Positions 8,201 to 16,023 of a DNA stretch of 35,997 bases are shown here, one piece after another. The number at the start of each line of letters is the position of its first letter. The stretch's first letter is position 1. The notes beneath the pieces are model-generated. The model was not told the origin of the DNA. It saw only the letters and a list, made by a program, of their open reading frames with translations, and did no database searches. Source of the stretch: Acidimicrobiia bacterium (GTDB taxonomy: Bacteria; Actinomycetota; Acidimicrobiia; UBA2766); NCBI GenBank assembly GCA_019695375.1, contig JAIBAC010000012.1, positions 1-35,997 of the forward strand, in the 5' to 3' direction. Made by a program: the position numbers and the translations under genes.

Positions 8201-9299
8201 CACCTACACAGGCGTGGCCAAGGCGACCGACGACGACGGGGCGGTGACCACCGTGAGCCTCGACACGGTGACCGTCACCGGACACCCGCCGACCGCCGAT
8301 GCGGGTGCCGACCAGACCGCCGCCGAGGGCTCCGCGGTCACCGTCGACGCGTCGGCGTCGTCGTCCAACGACGTCGGCCAGAACATCCTCACCTACGCGT
8401 TCGACCGCGGTGACGACGGAACGGTCGACCAGAGCGGGCCGTCAGCGGCGTACACGTTCACGGCCCCCGACGGCCCCGCGACGGTCCCGGTGTCGGTGGT
8501 GGTCACCGACGCCGACGCCACGTCGACGGCCGCCGTCGCGACCGTGACGGTCGAAAACGCAGCACCGGTCGTCACCGGCGCCGCGGTCAGCCCGGCTTTC
8601 GGCGTCGAGGGCATCACACCGTTCGCGTTCACAGTCACGTCTGTGACCGACCCCGGCGCCGATCCCGTGACGGTCACGTGGGACTTCGACGGTGACGGCA
8701 GCGACGACTACACCGGTACGACCCCGCCGCCGCACACGTACACGGCTGCCGGCGCGTACCAGGCCGTGCTGACCGCCACCGACGACGAAGGCGCCACGAC
8801 GACGGTCACGCTGCCGACCGTCACGGTCACGTCCGGTGGGAGCGGCGACCCCAACGGCGACGACGACGGAGACGGCATCCGCAACAAGTTCGACGGTGAG
8901 CCGCTCAACCCGCAGCGGCTCACGCTGAACACCCTGTGCGGCTCGGGCACCTACGCCGGGGCGGTGAGCGGCACCGGCAGCATCGGCGGCTGCCTCACCA
9001 TGAACTCGTTCTTCCGCATCCTGTTGGGAAGCATCCGCGCAGGCGACGCGACGTTCAGGATGGACGGCATATGGTTCTTCGCCTACGGCAAGTCCCGCAG
9101 CGCGCCGAACGTGGCCTACTACAAGGGCCGCTCGTTCTACGGCTTCAGCTGGACCAAGGGCTTCCTGTGGGTCGACTACGAGCTCGCCGTCTTCGACAAC
9201 GGCGCGACCGGCGACCGGATCGTGCTCGAGGCCCACGGCGCAGCCGGCGACTACGAGATCGACCGCGTCCTGCAGAGCGGCGACTTCACGGTCGGGTGA
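5271..9299 (+). CDS. Secreted multi-PKD-domain surface protein
   Basis: This 1342-residue exported protein starts at GTG 5271, chosen because GGAGG sits 5 bases upstream and the first residues form a classical signal peptide: MRSRRLT, a hydrophobic core, then PNAASA with likely cleavage before VNPPQQW (after residue 29). An in-frame start 66 bases upstream would place this signal internally. Residues 30-449 form an N-terminal region of propeller-like character. Residues 450-1187 hold four tandem units of about 182-188 residues, each made of two PKD-like modules. Residues near 1190 read DPNGDDDGDGIRNKFDGEP, a calcium-binding thrombospondin-3-like loop. The last 140 residues are a separate beta-rich domain with two cysteines. 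No LPXTG or C-terminal membrane anchor was seen. Adhesion or polymer binding is plausible; no catalytic motif was recognised. Confidence 0.88.
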   Translation: MRSRRLTALLTATALGAAIVVALPNAASAVNPPQQWRSPKSAGTAFTKDSNVLTPAFGANLLSTNGSWFTFLNLDFSDIGTGKIWQHQSGTTSSTMISKPLLQRDSGDVNGNPLGVRSDSSNSGRNSFTYVATSTQSVEVAQTGCGTYGWCFPEYSNNYINEMGQGVDDTGRYMLWGSGLDALNTNGTPNDPADDFPIGGMLLRMDNTSVCTSTNPAFCRRSVQIAGPNFPAGQLIGGVTSSGFASTGAGNVYYSQYTDASSQTQKLRYQATVAVNQQGTEIALPAPFDVTPYPTGLSIHVIDVSANGNYLLFGVVDESGAIDGGTAHYYVRKNTAPVEFREPPAAPAGQPAFVPTSVDNNGNIGVSQTATNSTPIEPKVIKWDGNIWPVGPAEDRTAHAGVSFTTVSGDGTTVAYPTALPVEAGDTNGVDDFASVLMADVPTPPSGTAPTANGGPDKSVAEGANVTIDASASSSNDAGQPILKYRFDLDNDSTIDQEGTKATFAFNAGDGPATRVVGVSVVDPDGTSPVVPVTVTVNNVAPVVSGANVNPRSGTVGTTPFTYSVASIVDAGGDPVTVDWDVDRDGDVDFTGATPAPYVFPTSGTFIGNVKVTDKDGASATVSLPTVTVSGVAGNLPTANPGPDQTVSEGATVTIDASASSANDSGQSIGTYIFDKGRDGVDQSGASATYTFTAPNGPASVEVGVRVVDPDGTSPEAVATITVDNAAPVITGATVNPTAGTTNSTAFNYSTTSVTDPGGDAFTVTWDFDGDGSTDFTGTNPPPHTFPTAGTYSGTVTATDVQGASTTVALPAVSVTDSPPAGNLPTASAGGDQSVDEGSTVTVDASASSANDAGQSISEYRFDVGNDGSIEQQGPAATFAFAAGDGPATRVVAVTVVDADATSAPATATITVNNVAPVLGSATVSPTTGLADDTVFTFTATGVTDAGGDPVTVTWDVDDNGTTDATGLVTTRTLGIGTYTGVAKATDDDGAVTTVSLDTVTVTGHPPTADAGADQTAAEGSAVTVDASASSSNDVGQNILTYAFDRGDDGTVDQSGPSAAYTFTAPDGPATVPVSVVVTDADATSTAAVATVTVENAAPVVTGAAVSPAFGVEGITPFAFTVTSVTDPGADPVTVTWDFDGDGSDDYTGTTPPPHTYTAAGAYQAVLTATDDEGATTTVTLPTVTVTSGGSGDPNGDDDGDGIRNKFDGEPLNPQRLTLNTLCGSGTYAGAVSGTGSIGGCLTMNSFFRILLGSIRAGDATFRMDGIWFFAYGKSRSAPNVAYYKGRSFYGFSWTKGFLWVDYELAVFDNGATGDRIVLEAHGAAGDYEIDRVLQSGDFTVG
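6618..8834 (+). repeat. Four tandem double-PKD coding repeats
   Basis: Units begin at 6618, 7179, 7743 and 8289, with lengths 561, 564, 546 and about 546 bases. Each opens with PTA, then a glycine/aspartate pair, xEGxxVTIDASASS and ND, and closes with TVTV. The second module of each unit carries GGDPVTVTWDxDxDG-like text with acidic residues. The units remain clearly alignable along their whole length, which points to internal duplication followed by divergence. Confidence 0.85.
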
Positions 9300-9309
9300 T
9301 CGGCGCCGC

Positions 9310-10074
9310 TCAGGAGTCGAGCGCCTCGAGCCGGCGCCAGAGCGTCGCGGGCACAAAACGGCGCACCCGCCACACGGCGCGCGTCCCGCGGCCCGGGAAG
9401 CTCCACAGCTCACCCTTCTCGAGGGCGTCCTCGATGGCGTCGAGGACGGCCTCAGGGCGGATCGGCGCCACCGCGTCGTAGAACGGCGGGCGCGGGTCTA
9501 TCTGGTCGAGCATGGGCGTGTCGACGATCGGCGGGCACGTGCACACGAGCCGGACACCGGTGTCGGGCCCGAGCTCGTGCCAGAGCGTCTCCGCGTAGCT
9601 CACGACGGCGGCCTTCGACGCGCTGTAGGCGCCGACGTACGGCGACGGCAGCCAGCCGGCGAGCGACCCGAACAGCACGAGGTCGCCGCGGCCGCGTTCG
9701 AGCATCGCCGGCAGCGTCGCAGCCACCACGTTGACCGTGCCGACGTAGTTGACGGACATGATCCGCGCCATCTCGCCGGGATCCTGCTCCACGAGCCGGC
9801 CCGAAGGTGCGATCGCGGCGGCGTGGACGACGCGGTCGAGCGGGCCGAGGGCGGCGCCCGCTTCCTGCACCACCTGCGCGAGCGAGTCGGCGTCGGACAC
9901 GTCGGCCTCCATCGGGTGCACCTGGGGGGCGTGCGCGGCGGTGCGTCCGAGACCGGTCGCGTCGACGTCGACGGCGGCCACCTCCACGCCCTCCGATGCC
10001 AGCCGCCAGGTCGCCAGCCGGCCCATGCCGCTCCCTGCTCCGGTGACCAGAGCTACCTTGCCTCGCATCGCCAT
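9310..10074 (-). CDS. Short-chain dehydrogenase/reductase (SDR)
   Basis: This 254-residue classical SDR has the Rossmann motif VALVTGAGSGMGR at its N-terminus, acidic D in AAVDVDATG favouring NAD(H), VVHAAAIAP in place of NNAG, and the catalytic set S (FGSLAG) with Y-S-A-S-K (GAYSASKAA). The ATG at 10074 is preferred because GTGAGGA lies about 8 bases upstream on the coding strand and because the residues added by a longer in-frame start lack family resemblance. It lies 28 bases downstream of pepN on the same strand and is probably co-transcribed. Substrate unknown. The C-terminal tail WRVRRFVPATLWRRLEALDS resembles that of SDRs acting on lipid-like substrates, but that is weak. Confidence 0.88.
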   Translation of the reverse strand: MAMRGKVALVTGAGSGMGRLATWRLASEGVEVAAVDVDATGLGRTAAHAPQVHPMEADVSDADSLAQVVQEAGAALGPLDRVVHAAAIAPSGRLVEQDPGEMARIMSVNYVGTVNVVAATLPAMLERGRGDLVLFGSLAGWLPSPYVGAYSASKAAVVSYAETLWHELGPDTGVRLVCTCPPIVDTPMLDQIDPRPPFYDAVAPIRPEAVLDAIEDALEKGELWSFPGRGTRAVWRVRRFVPATLWRRLEALDS

Positions 10075-10102
10075 CTGCGTGTCCTCACTGCCGGTTCTGC
10101 GT

Positions 10103-12646
10103 TCAGCGCAACGCCGCCGCGAGCCGCTCGGACTCACGCTCGCGCAACGCTACGTTCACGCGTAGCCGCTCCACGTGCTGGGCGACCTGCAGGGCACCGC
10201 TGACGACCTCGTGGGAGTCGAAGAAGGCCATGACGCCGGCGGCGACGGTCGGCTCCGACAGCGTCCGTATCCCCGAGAGCATCCTCGGCACCGCGCTCGC
10301 AGGCAGCAACTCGTTGAGCGCCTCCCAGTTGTCGGCCACGAAGCTCCACGCGAGGGGGCCGTGGTCGCGGTTGGCGAGCGCGGTGGCGATGAGGATCATG
10401 GCGTTCTGGGAGCGGACGGTGCCGTCCAAACAGAGCGCACATGCTCGTCCCACCAGACCGGCGTCGGGGAAGCGCCCCAGCGCGGCTACGTAGCGCATCT
10501 GCTCCTGCGGCGAAGCAGCCGACGTGGAACGTTCTACGAAGACGTCGAAGTCGTCCGCGGCTCCCGTGGCCGCGACGACGCCGGTGGCCGCCGCGAGCAC
10601 ATCCGGATCGACGTCCACCCCGCTGAGGTGAGCCGTGTGCAGGTCGCGGCACCGCGCCACGGCGACGTCATCGCGGCCGAAGTCAGCGACCGTCCGCACG
10701 GCGAGCCCGCGCAGCGCACGATCGCGCGGCCCTTCGCCGGTGGCCGCCTCCCAGCCGAGCCGGTCGAGGACCGGACTCAGCAGCGCAGCCACGAGGCTGC
10801 GGAGGCGATCCAGGGCGACGCCGTCGACCACACGCGACAGCGCCTCGAGGTGGCCGGTGAGCACACGCCAGACGTCGACGTCGGTCTCGGCCGCGAAGCC
10901 CGCCGCCAGGTCGACGAACTCGCGAGCCTGCGAATGCCCGGCGAGGACCGCGGCGTAGGAGTCGTCGACGAACACGAAGCGCTCGACCGCGCTCATGACG
11001 TCGAAGACGGCGGCCCGCAGCCTTGCCCCGAGGCCGGGGGAGTAGTGCGACCGGTAGAAGCCGTGGCCTCCGGCGTTGAGCACGATCGCCTCGACCGCGC
11101 CGCCGAGGTCGAGAGACTGCGGCTCGGGTCCCAACAGCACCCTGTGCTCGGTCACCTCGCCTGCGGCATGGGCACGGACGATCACGGGGACCAGCCACGA
11201 TCCACCGGCGCCGTCGGCGCCGTCGACAGTGCCGAAGTGGAAGCGCTCCTGTGTGAGCTCGACGACCGCGGGCGTCGCGCCAGCAGTGACGGAGACGAGC
11301 GGGTACCCGCGCCGGTAGATCCAGCTGTCCATGACGGCGGGCACGTCCGCGTCGGTGGCCGAGCCGATCGCGTCCCAGAGGTCACCGGTGTCGGTGTTCG
11401 CGTTCGCGTGCTGCCTCAGGTAGCGGCGGATGCCCTCGCGGAAGGTGTCGGGGCCGAGGAACTGCTCGAGCATCCGCAGGAGCGAGCCACCCTTCTCGTA
11501 CGTCAGGACGTCGAACATGCCGTCGGCGTCGGCGGGCGACACGACCTCGTACTCGACCGGCCGCGTCGACGCGAGTGCGTCCACGTCGAACGCGGCTGCG
11601 CGTTCGAGCGCGAACTGCTGCCACACCTTCCAGTCCGGGCGGAAGTCGTCGGTCGCGGTCACCTCCATGTGGGTGGCGAACGCCTCGTTCAGCCAGATCC
11701 CGTTCCACCAGCGCATCGTGACGAGGTCGCCGAACCACATGTGGGCGATCTCGTGCGCGATCACGATCGCGGCACGGGTGAGTTCGGCCTGGGAGGTGTC
11801 CGTGGGGTCGGCGAGCAGAAGTGCTTCACGGAAGGTCACGCAACCGAGGTTCTCCATCGCGCCGAACGCGAAGTCGGGCACGGCCACGAGGTCGAGCTTT
11901 CCGGCCGGGTACGCGATCCCGAAGTAGTCCTCGAAGAATGCGAGGCTGTGCGCTGCCACCTCGAGGGCGAAGGCGGTGCGCTCGGCCTCGCCGGGACGGT
12001 GGACGACCGCGATGTCGACTCCCCTCACGCTCACGGGTGCCGACCGTTCGAGCTCGCCCACGACGAACGCCACCAGATAGGTCGACATCACCATCGTCTC
12101 GGCGAAGTGGAAGGCTGTGCGGCCGCCACCCACCTGCTCTGCGGACGTGACGGCGCCGTTGCTGACCGCGGTGAGCCCGTCGGACACGACCAGGGAGACG
12201 TCGAAGGTCGCCTTCATGTCGGGCTCGTCGAAGCAAGGGAACGCGCGCCGCGCGTCGGTCGACTCGAACTGGGTGACCGCGATGGTGTGCTCCTCGCCCG
12301 CATCGTCGGTGTAGGTCGACCGGTAGAAGCCGCAGAGCTTGTCGTTGAGGGTGCCCGTGAACTCCAGGTGGACCACGGCCGGTCCCTCGCCGACGGCGCT
12401 GTCGAGCGCGAGGACGATGCGCTCGTGCTCCGCCTCGTAGGTCACCGATGCCTCGGCCGCGTCGACACGGGCCGCCGTGATCTCGAGCTCGGCGGCGTTG
12501 AGGACGACGGTGTCGGTGGACGCGACGACGTCGACGGCTATGTCGACGGAGCCGTCGAAGCGGGCGTGCTCGAGGTCGGGTTCGAGGTGCAGCACGTAGC
12601 GGCGCGGGAGCAGGTCGCGGGGGAGGCGGTACGGGTTGTCGGCCAC
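10103..12646 (-). CDS. pepN: Aminopeptidase N, M1 zinc metallopeptidase
   Basis: This 847-residue cytosolic enzyme removes N-terminal residues from peptides. The exopeptidase motif GAMEN is near residue 260. The zinc site HEIAH (near 297) followed by WNGIWLNEAFA supplies the third ligand E about 18 residues on. Substrate-binding and beta-sandwich segments are at the N-terminus, including RRAFPCFDEPDMKATF. The C-terminal 400 residues are an ERAP1-like helical domain. The GTG at 12646 is chosen because VADNPYRLPRDLLPRRY matches the normal family N-terminus and TACATT lies 6 bases upstream. A longer frame extends upstream but reads as non-family sequence. Length is as expected for actinobacterial PepN. 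Confidence 0.95.
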   Translation of the reverse strand: MADNPYRLPRDLLPRRYVLHLEPDLEHARFDGSVDIAVDVVASTDTVVLNAAELEITAARVDAAEASVTYEAEHERIVLALDSAVGEGPAVVHLEFTGTLNDKLCGFYRSTYTDDAGEEHTIAVTQFESTDARRAFPCFDEPDMKATFDVSLVVSDGLTAVSNGAVTSAEQVGGGRTAFHFAETMVMSTYLVAFVVGELERSAPVSVRGVDIAVVHRPGEAERTAFALEVAAHSLAFFEDYFGIAYPAGKLDLVAVPDFAFGAMENLGCVTFREALLLADPTDTSQAELTRAAIVIAHEIAHMWFGDLVTMRWWNGIWLNEAFATHMEVTATDDFRPDWKVWQQFALERAAAFDVDALASTRPVEYEVVSPADADGMFDVLTYEKGGSLLRMLEQFLGPDTFREGIRRYLRQHANANTDTGDLWDAIGSATDADVPAVMDSWIYRRGYPLVSVTAGATPAVVELTQERFHFGTVDGADGAGGSWLVPVIVRAHAAGEVTEHRVLLGPEPQSLDLGGAVEAIVLNAGGHGFYRSHYSPGLGARLRAAVFDVMSAVERFVFVDDSYAAVLAGHSQAREFVDLAAGFAAETDVDVWRVLTGHLEALSRVVDGVALDRLRSLVAALLSPVLDRLGWEAATGEGPRDRALRGLAVRTVADFGRDDVAVARCRDLHTAHLSGVDVDPDVLAAATGVVAATGAADDFDVFVERSTSAASPQEQMRYVAALGRFPDAGLVGRACALCLDGTVRSQNAMILIATALANRDHGPLAWSFVADNWEALNELLPASAVPRMLSGIRTLSEPTVAAGVMAFFDSHEVVSGALQVAQHVERLRVNVALRERESERLAAALR

Positions 12647-12652
12647 GGTGGC

Positions 12653-12658
12653 AATGTA
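12653..12658 (-). promoter_or_regulatory. -10 element TACATT for pepN (leaderless)
   Basis: TACATT on the - strand is 6 bases before the GTG start at 12646 and there is no Shine-Dalgarno. The predicted transcription start falls on the start codon. Confidence 0.5.
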
Positions 12659-12717
12659 GCGGCGGCCACCGGAGGACGCGACGCGAGGGCGAGGGACGCC
12701 CGACCCTGCAGCGCAAG

Positions 12718-12723
12718 TAGGCT
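12718..12723 (+). promoter_or_regulatory. -10 element TAGGCT for the small gene at 12734
   Basis: TAGGCT sits 10 bases before the ATG, so the transcript would have a leader of only about 4 bases. No Shine-Dalgarno is visible. Pattern-based assignment. Confidence 0.4.
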
Positions 12724-12733
12724 GTAGCGCCCT

Positions 12734-13081
12734 ATGGCCACGACCCGAGCCCCGATGCTGGTGGTGACCGGCCGCGTGGGCCGCTCGATCGCGACCCCGC
12801 GGACCGACGGTCACGTGGCGGCGCTGCTCGACTCCGCCGTCCCCGACGAGGGTGCGACCCGCGCCACGGTCGTCTCCGCGAGTGGCGCCGCGCGCGTGAC
12901 GCTCTCCATCGCCGAACTGGCCGGGTCGCGCATCGTGTCGGGTTGCCTCGTGGGCCCGTCGGGCCCCGAGCCGTCCCTCGGGCCGCGCCCCGGCGGCGAC
13001 GAATGGATCCCCGAGCACCGGGCGGCACATGATCCTGCGGCTGTGCTCGTCGACGACGTCGCCCGGATCGAGATCGCGTAG
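12734..13081 (+). CDS. Small protein of unknown function
   Basis: This is a 115-residue soluble protein that I do not recognise. It starts MATTRAPMLVVTGRVGRS, has alternating polar/hydrophobic stretches suggestive of beta strands (RATVVSASGAARVTLSIAEL, SRIVSGCLV), then a proline/glycine-rich loop (GPSGPEPSLGPRPGG) and the ending AAVLVDDVARIEIA. There is no signal peptide or membrane segment. It is read as real because it fills a gap between oppositely oriented genes, has its own -10-like TAGGCT and shows normal codon bias. It ends 23 bases before the end of the convergent gene at 13105. Confidence 0.6.
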   Translation: MATTRAPMLVVTGRVGRSIATPRTDGHVAALLDSAVPDEGATRATVVSASGAARVTLSIAELAGSRIVSGCLVGPSGPEPSLGPRPGGDEWIPEHRAAHDPAAVLVDDVARIEIA

Positions 13082-13104
13082 AACGCGCCCACAGGGAGCG
13101 GGGA

Positions 13105-13860
13105 TCAGAACGCAGGGGCGCCGGCGGCGTCGAGGAGGTCGCGAGGTGTCGTGGGAGCGTCCGCCACCGCCTCGGCAGGGACCTCGAGGCCGTCGGGGCC
13201 GCACACCCAGTCGAGCGAGCCGAGCTCGACGAGGCGCGGCTCGGCGTGGTCGTGGTCCTGGTCGTCCCACCAGACGTCCGTGACGGCGGAAGCAGCGGGC
13301 CGCACGAACGCGGCTCGCACGAGAGCCTCGAGACGTGCCCACAGGCCCGCGTCGACGCCGGCTCCGCGCTCGGCAACCGCCCAGACCGGGACGCCGGCGT
13401 CGCCGGCGGCTGCCACCAGTGCATCCGCGGGGGCGTCGCTCACCAGCCCCCCAGGCCCGAGCACGGCGGCGCCGAGGAGCAGGTGGGTGGCGTCCTGCAC
13501 CGACCTCGCGCGGCAGTCACCGATCTCCTCCATCGCCCGGCAGCGGCCTACCACGAGCGGCCGTGCCCCCTCCGGCAGCGCCACGTCGAGCGCGAGTCCG
13601 GTGGTGTCGTCGAGGAGGCACCTCACCACGTCGCGGGACGCCTGCGCCGGGTCGACCGCGTTCAGGACCTCTCCGCACGCCCACCAGAGCGGACCGCAGT
13701 AGGGGTGCCACGCGAGCAGCCGGCGTGCGACCGCGACGGCAGCGGGTTCGTCCATCCACACGTACGCGTCGCCGATCGCCTCGGTCGCCTCGATCGCGAT
13801 GCTCTTGGGGTCGAGCCACGACGCCCGGGCGAGAGCGCGGATGCGTTCGATCGGGTGCAC
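13105..13860 (-). CDS. Uncharacterised protein with faint IF-2B/MtnA-like segment
   Basis: This is a 251-residue soluble protein. The middle part, RPLVVGRCRAMEEIGDCRAR then ATHLLLGAAVLGPGGLVSDA and GVPVWAVAE, recalls the C-terminal Rossmann-like fold of eIF-2B alpha and of methylthioribose- or ribose-bisphosphate isomerases, where VGADAVLxxGGVxNK and VPFYVVAE occur. The catalytic Cys and Asp of those isomerases are not clear, so enzymatic function is doubtful. The C-terminus contains AVTDVWWDDQDHDHAEPR and later PTTPRDLLDAA. The GTG at 13860 has TAGCTT 7 bases upstream and no ribosome binding site. It lies downstream of the MFS gene with its own promoter. Confidence 0.55.
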   Translation of the reverse strand: MHPIERIRALARASWLDPKSIAIEATEAIGDAYVWMDEPAAVAVARRLLAWHPYCGPLWWACGEVLNAVDPAQASRDVVRCLLDDTTGLALDVALPEGARPLVVGRCRAMEEIGDCRARSVQDATHLLLGAAVLGPGGLVSDAPADALVAAAGDAGVPVWAVAERGAGVDAGLWARLEALVRAAFVRPAASAVTDVWWDDQDHDHAEPRLVELGSLDWVCGPDGLEVPAEAVADAPTTPRDLLDAAGAPAF

Positions 13861-13867
13861 CGCGCCA

Positions 13868-13873
13868 AAGCTA
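13868..13873 (-). promoter_or_regulatory. -10 element TAGCTT (leaderless start at 13860)
   Basis: TAGCTT on the - strand is 7 bases before the GTG at 13860. There is no Shine-Dalgarno in between. Confidence 0.45.
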
Positions 13874-13918
13874 CCTGTGTCGCTGCCGTCGCGGCCGAGG
13901 CGGCACCGACGCCTGGCT

Positions 13919-15256
13919 TCAGGGTTCGGTCTCGAGCATCGGCACCTCGGCCGCGAGCGCCGCGTCGCTGACGTCGAGGACGTCCGCTGCCGTTGCAGGG
14001 GGCTCTTCATGCACGTCGACCGAGAGATCCTCGAGCTCGCGGCCGTGGGTGTTGGGGAACATCGCGACCACGATCACGATCATGAGGACCGGTCCGATGG
14101 CGAGGATCGTGACCGTGATCGGCACCCCACCGAGCACATGCACCAGCAACGCGCCGCCGAAGAGCGACGCTGCCTGTCCCAGGGTGCGCATGAGCGTCGC
14201 CCACGAGCCCGCCTGCGACCGCAGCGCAGTCGGGAACAATTCGGCGTTGAAGACGCTGATGGTCGGCCACGCGATCGCGAAACCGACGGTCGTGAACGAG
14301 ATCAGCACGAGCATCGGCCAGAAGCTGAGGTGGAGGTTGTAGAACAGGACGCCGCCGACCACGCCGACAGCGGCACCTGCGCAGCCGATCAGCTTGCGTC
14401 CCACCCGGTCGCTGAGCGCACCCGCCACCACCATCATCGCGATCGCCGGCAACCCGGCAGCGACGAGGAGCCCGGTGCTCGCCGCCTTGGTCATGCCGCG
14501 CTCGTTCTGGAGGAAGTCCACGACGAACTCGACCGCGTATGTGGTGAGAGACGACAAGAAGGCGACGGTGCAGATCGTTATGAGCCACTTCCGGTGCGGT
14601 GGCCGCAGGATGGTGGTCCAGTGGCGCGCCAGATGCCCGTCCGCCTTCGCCTGCTCGAACCGCTTGCTCTCGGGGAGGTTGCGCCGCAGGAAGAGGACGC
14701 CCACGAGCAGAGGGACCGAACAGACGTAGAGCCACTCCCACGAGATCTCCAGCAGTCCGAAGACGCTGTTGAGGATGGCGGCCACTCCGGTGCCGACCCC
14801 GGTCAACATCGCGAGGACCCCGAAGCCGAAGCCACGCCGCGAGGCCGGCAGCGACTCGGCGATCATCACGCTCGCGACGGCGGACTCGGTCATCACGAAG
14901 AACAGCGACAGGAACTGCAGCACGGCGAACATCGTGGCGCCCGTGCTCAACGCCGTCAGGCCCGAGAAGATCGTGTATCCGATCAGAGAGATGAACAGGA
15001 CGCGACGGCGCCCGAACTGATCGGCACGCCTCGACAGGAACAGGGCCGGGACCGCGCCGAGGAAGATCGTTCCCAGCATCACCGACTTCTCGGCTGACGT
15101 GAGCCCGAAGTCGTGTCCGAGGTCGGGGAGCAGGATCGCCTTCAGCGCCATGTCGTAGCCGTCGAAGAAGCTGGCCACACCGAGTACGGCGAGCAGGAAC
15201 ACGTGATGGCGCTCGAGCGGCTGCTTGGTGGCAACCCTGGTGGTGTCGTCGCTCAC
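13919..15256 (-). CDS. MFS transporter, metabolite:H+ symporter type
   Basis: This 445-residue inner-membrane carrier has about 12 hydrophobic helices. The major facilitator signatures are present: FFDGYDMALKAILLPDL in helix 1, RADQFGRRRVLF between helices 2 and 3, PESKRF after helix 6 and GALSDRVGRKL between helices 8 and 9. The FDGYDM segment and the PES motif resemble the aromatic acid/sugar symporter branches. The C-terminal tail is acidic and cytosolic. It starts with GTG at 15256, overlapping the stop of the HD hydrolase gene in a GTGA, so translation is probably coupled. Substrate not assignable. Confidence 0.88.
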   Translation of the reverse strand: MSDDTTRVATKQPLERHHVFLLAVLGVASFFDGYDMALKAILLPDLGHDFGLTSAEKSVMLGTIFLGAVPALFLSRRADQFGRRRVLFISLIGYTIFSGLTALSTGATMFAVLQFLSLFFVMTESAVASVMIAESLPASRRGFGFGVLAMLTGVGTGVAAILNSVFGLLEISWEWLYVCSVPLLVGVLFLRRNLPESKRFEQAKADGHLARHWTTILRPPHRKWLITICTVAFLSSLTTYAVEFVVDFLQNERGMTKAASTGLLVAAGLPAIAMMVVAGALSDRVGRKLIGCAGAAVGVVGGVLFYNLHLSFWPMLVLISFTTVGFAIAWPTISVFNAELFPTALRSQAGSWATLMRTLGQAASLFGGALLVHVLGGVPITVTILAIGPVLMIVIVVAMFPNTHGRELEDLSVDVHEEPPATAADVLDVSDAALAAEVPMLETEP

Positions 15257-15870
15257 GTGTACCCGTCCCCGATGCCCTCGACGAGGCGGTCGTGGTTCCA
15301 GCCGAGCAACGCCACGAGCGCGTCACCGAGGCCGGGCGCGGCCGCGGCCGCCACGATCCCGCCGAAGTGACGATTCGTCTCCCGCACGTACCGAACCTGC
15401 TTCGCCGGCTCGGTCAGGTGCACGAAGCGCAGGTTGTCGACGCGGTCCGCGAGCTTTATGCGGGCGGCGTCGCGTCCCGCGGCGATGATGCGCCCGTAGT
15501 AGTCGTCGGGCCACTCACCCCAGTCCTCGGTGACGGCGTCCACGAGCGCACCGACGCGGGGCCCGAGGGCGTAGACCTCGGACGCGTGAGCGGGGGCGTC
15601 CTCGATCACGTCGTGGAGGAGCGCGGCGGCGCACACCTCTGGACCGGCCCCGACGTTGACGAGCGAACCCGCCACGCGAAGGGGGTGCACGATGTAGGGG
15701 GCGCCCTCGTCGCGGAGGTGAGAAGCGTGCGCGCGTGTCGCGAGGTCGAGGGCCGCCGCCACGAGCGCCCCATCATCTGCGAAGCGGCCGAGGAAGCGGC
15801 GCGCGAGCGTTTCGGTGCCGGCGTCGGGCACGAGGACGCCGCATTCGGGGAGCACGGCAGCGGGATCCAT
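15253..15870 (-). CDS. HD-domain hydrolase, SpoT/MESH1-like small alarmone hydrolase candidate
   Basis: This 205-residue cytosolic protein has the layout of the RelA/SpoT hydrolase domain: LATRAHASHLRDEGAPYIVH with H62, AAALLHDVIEDAP (H86-D87, E90-D91) and IKLADRVDNLRFVH (D142). It lacks synthetase, TGS and ACT domains, so it corresponds in size to small alarmone hydrolases such as MESH1 that cleave (p)ppGpp or related nucleotides. Actual substrate is unproven. The ATG at 15870 has TATCCT 6 bases upstream and no Shine-Dalgarno. The MFS gene overlaps its stop by 4 bases, an unusual pairing. It is divergent from the fab operon, which begins 153 bases away. Confidence 0.82.
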   Translation of the reverse strand: MDPAAVLPECGVLVPDAGTETLARRFLGRFADDGALVAAALDLATRAHASHLRDEGAPYIVHPLRVAGSLVNVGAGPEVCAAALLHDVIEDAPAHASEVYALGPRVGALVDAVTEDWGEWPDDYYGRIIAAGRDAARIKLADRVDNLRFVHLTEPAKQVRYVRETNRHFGGIVAAAAAPGLGDALVALLGWNHDRLVEGIGDGYT

Positions 15871-15876
15871 CACGGC

Positions 15877-15882
15877 AGGATA
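15877..15882 (-). promoter_or_regulatory. -10 element TATCCT for the HD hydrolase gene (leaderless)
   Basis: TATCCT on the - strand lies 6 bases before the ATG at 15870, without a Shine-Dalgarno. Confidence 0.5.
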
Positions 15883-15895
15883 GGGTCGGTGGCTC

Positions 15896-15915
15896 CGAGG
15901 ATCCCGAGGTCCTCG
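15896..15915. promoter_or_regulatory. Inverted repeat in the fabD upstream region
   Basis: CGAGGA (15896-15901) and TCCTCG (15910-15915) form a perfect 6+6 palindrome with an 8-base centre in the 153-base gap between the HD gene and fabD. The place fits an operator for the fab operon, but it does not resemble any fatty acid regulator site I know. Role unassigned. Confidence 0.3.
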
Positions 15916-16023
15916 TACCGAAAGCACGCGTAACCCGCAGGGGCCGGCGGGCGTCGGAGGTGGCGATGTCCGATCCCGTCGCGCTCGCCGCCGGCCCAGC
16001 GCGACGAGAAGGGGCCCGATGCA

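Noticed and set aside
10175-12727. An 850-codon + strand frame opposite pepN
   Set aside because: The pepN frame contains all M1 peptidase motifs; the opposite frame is a compositional shadow with no family text.
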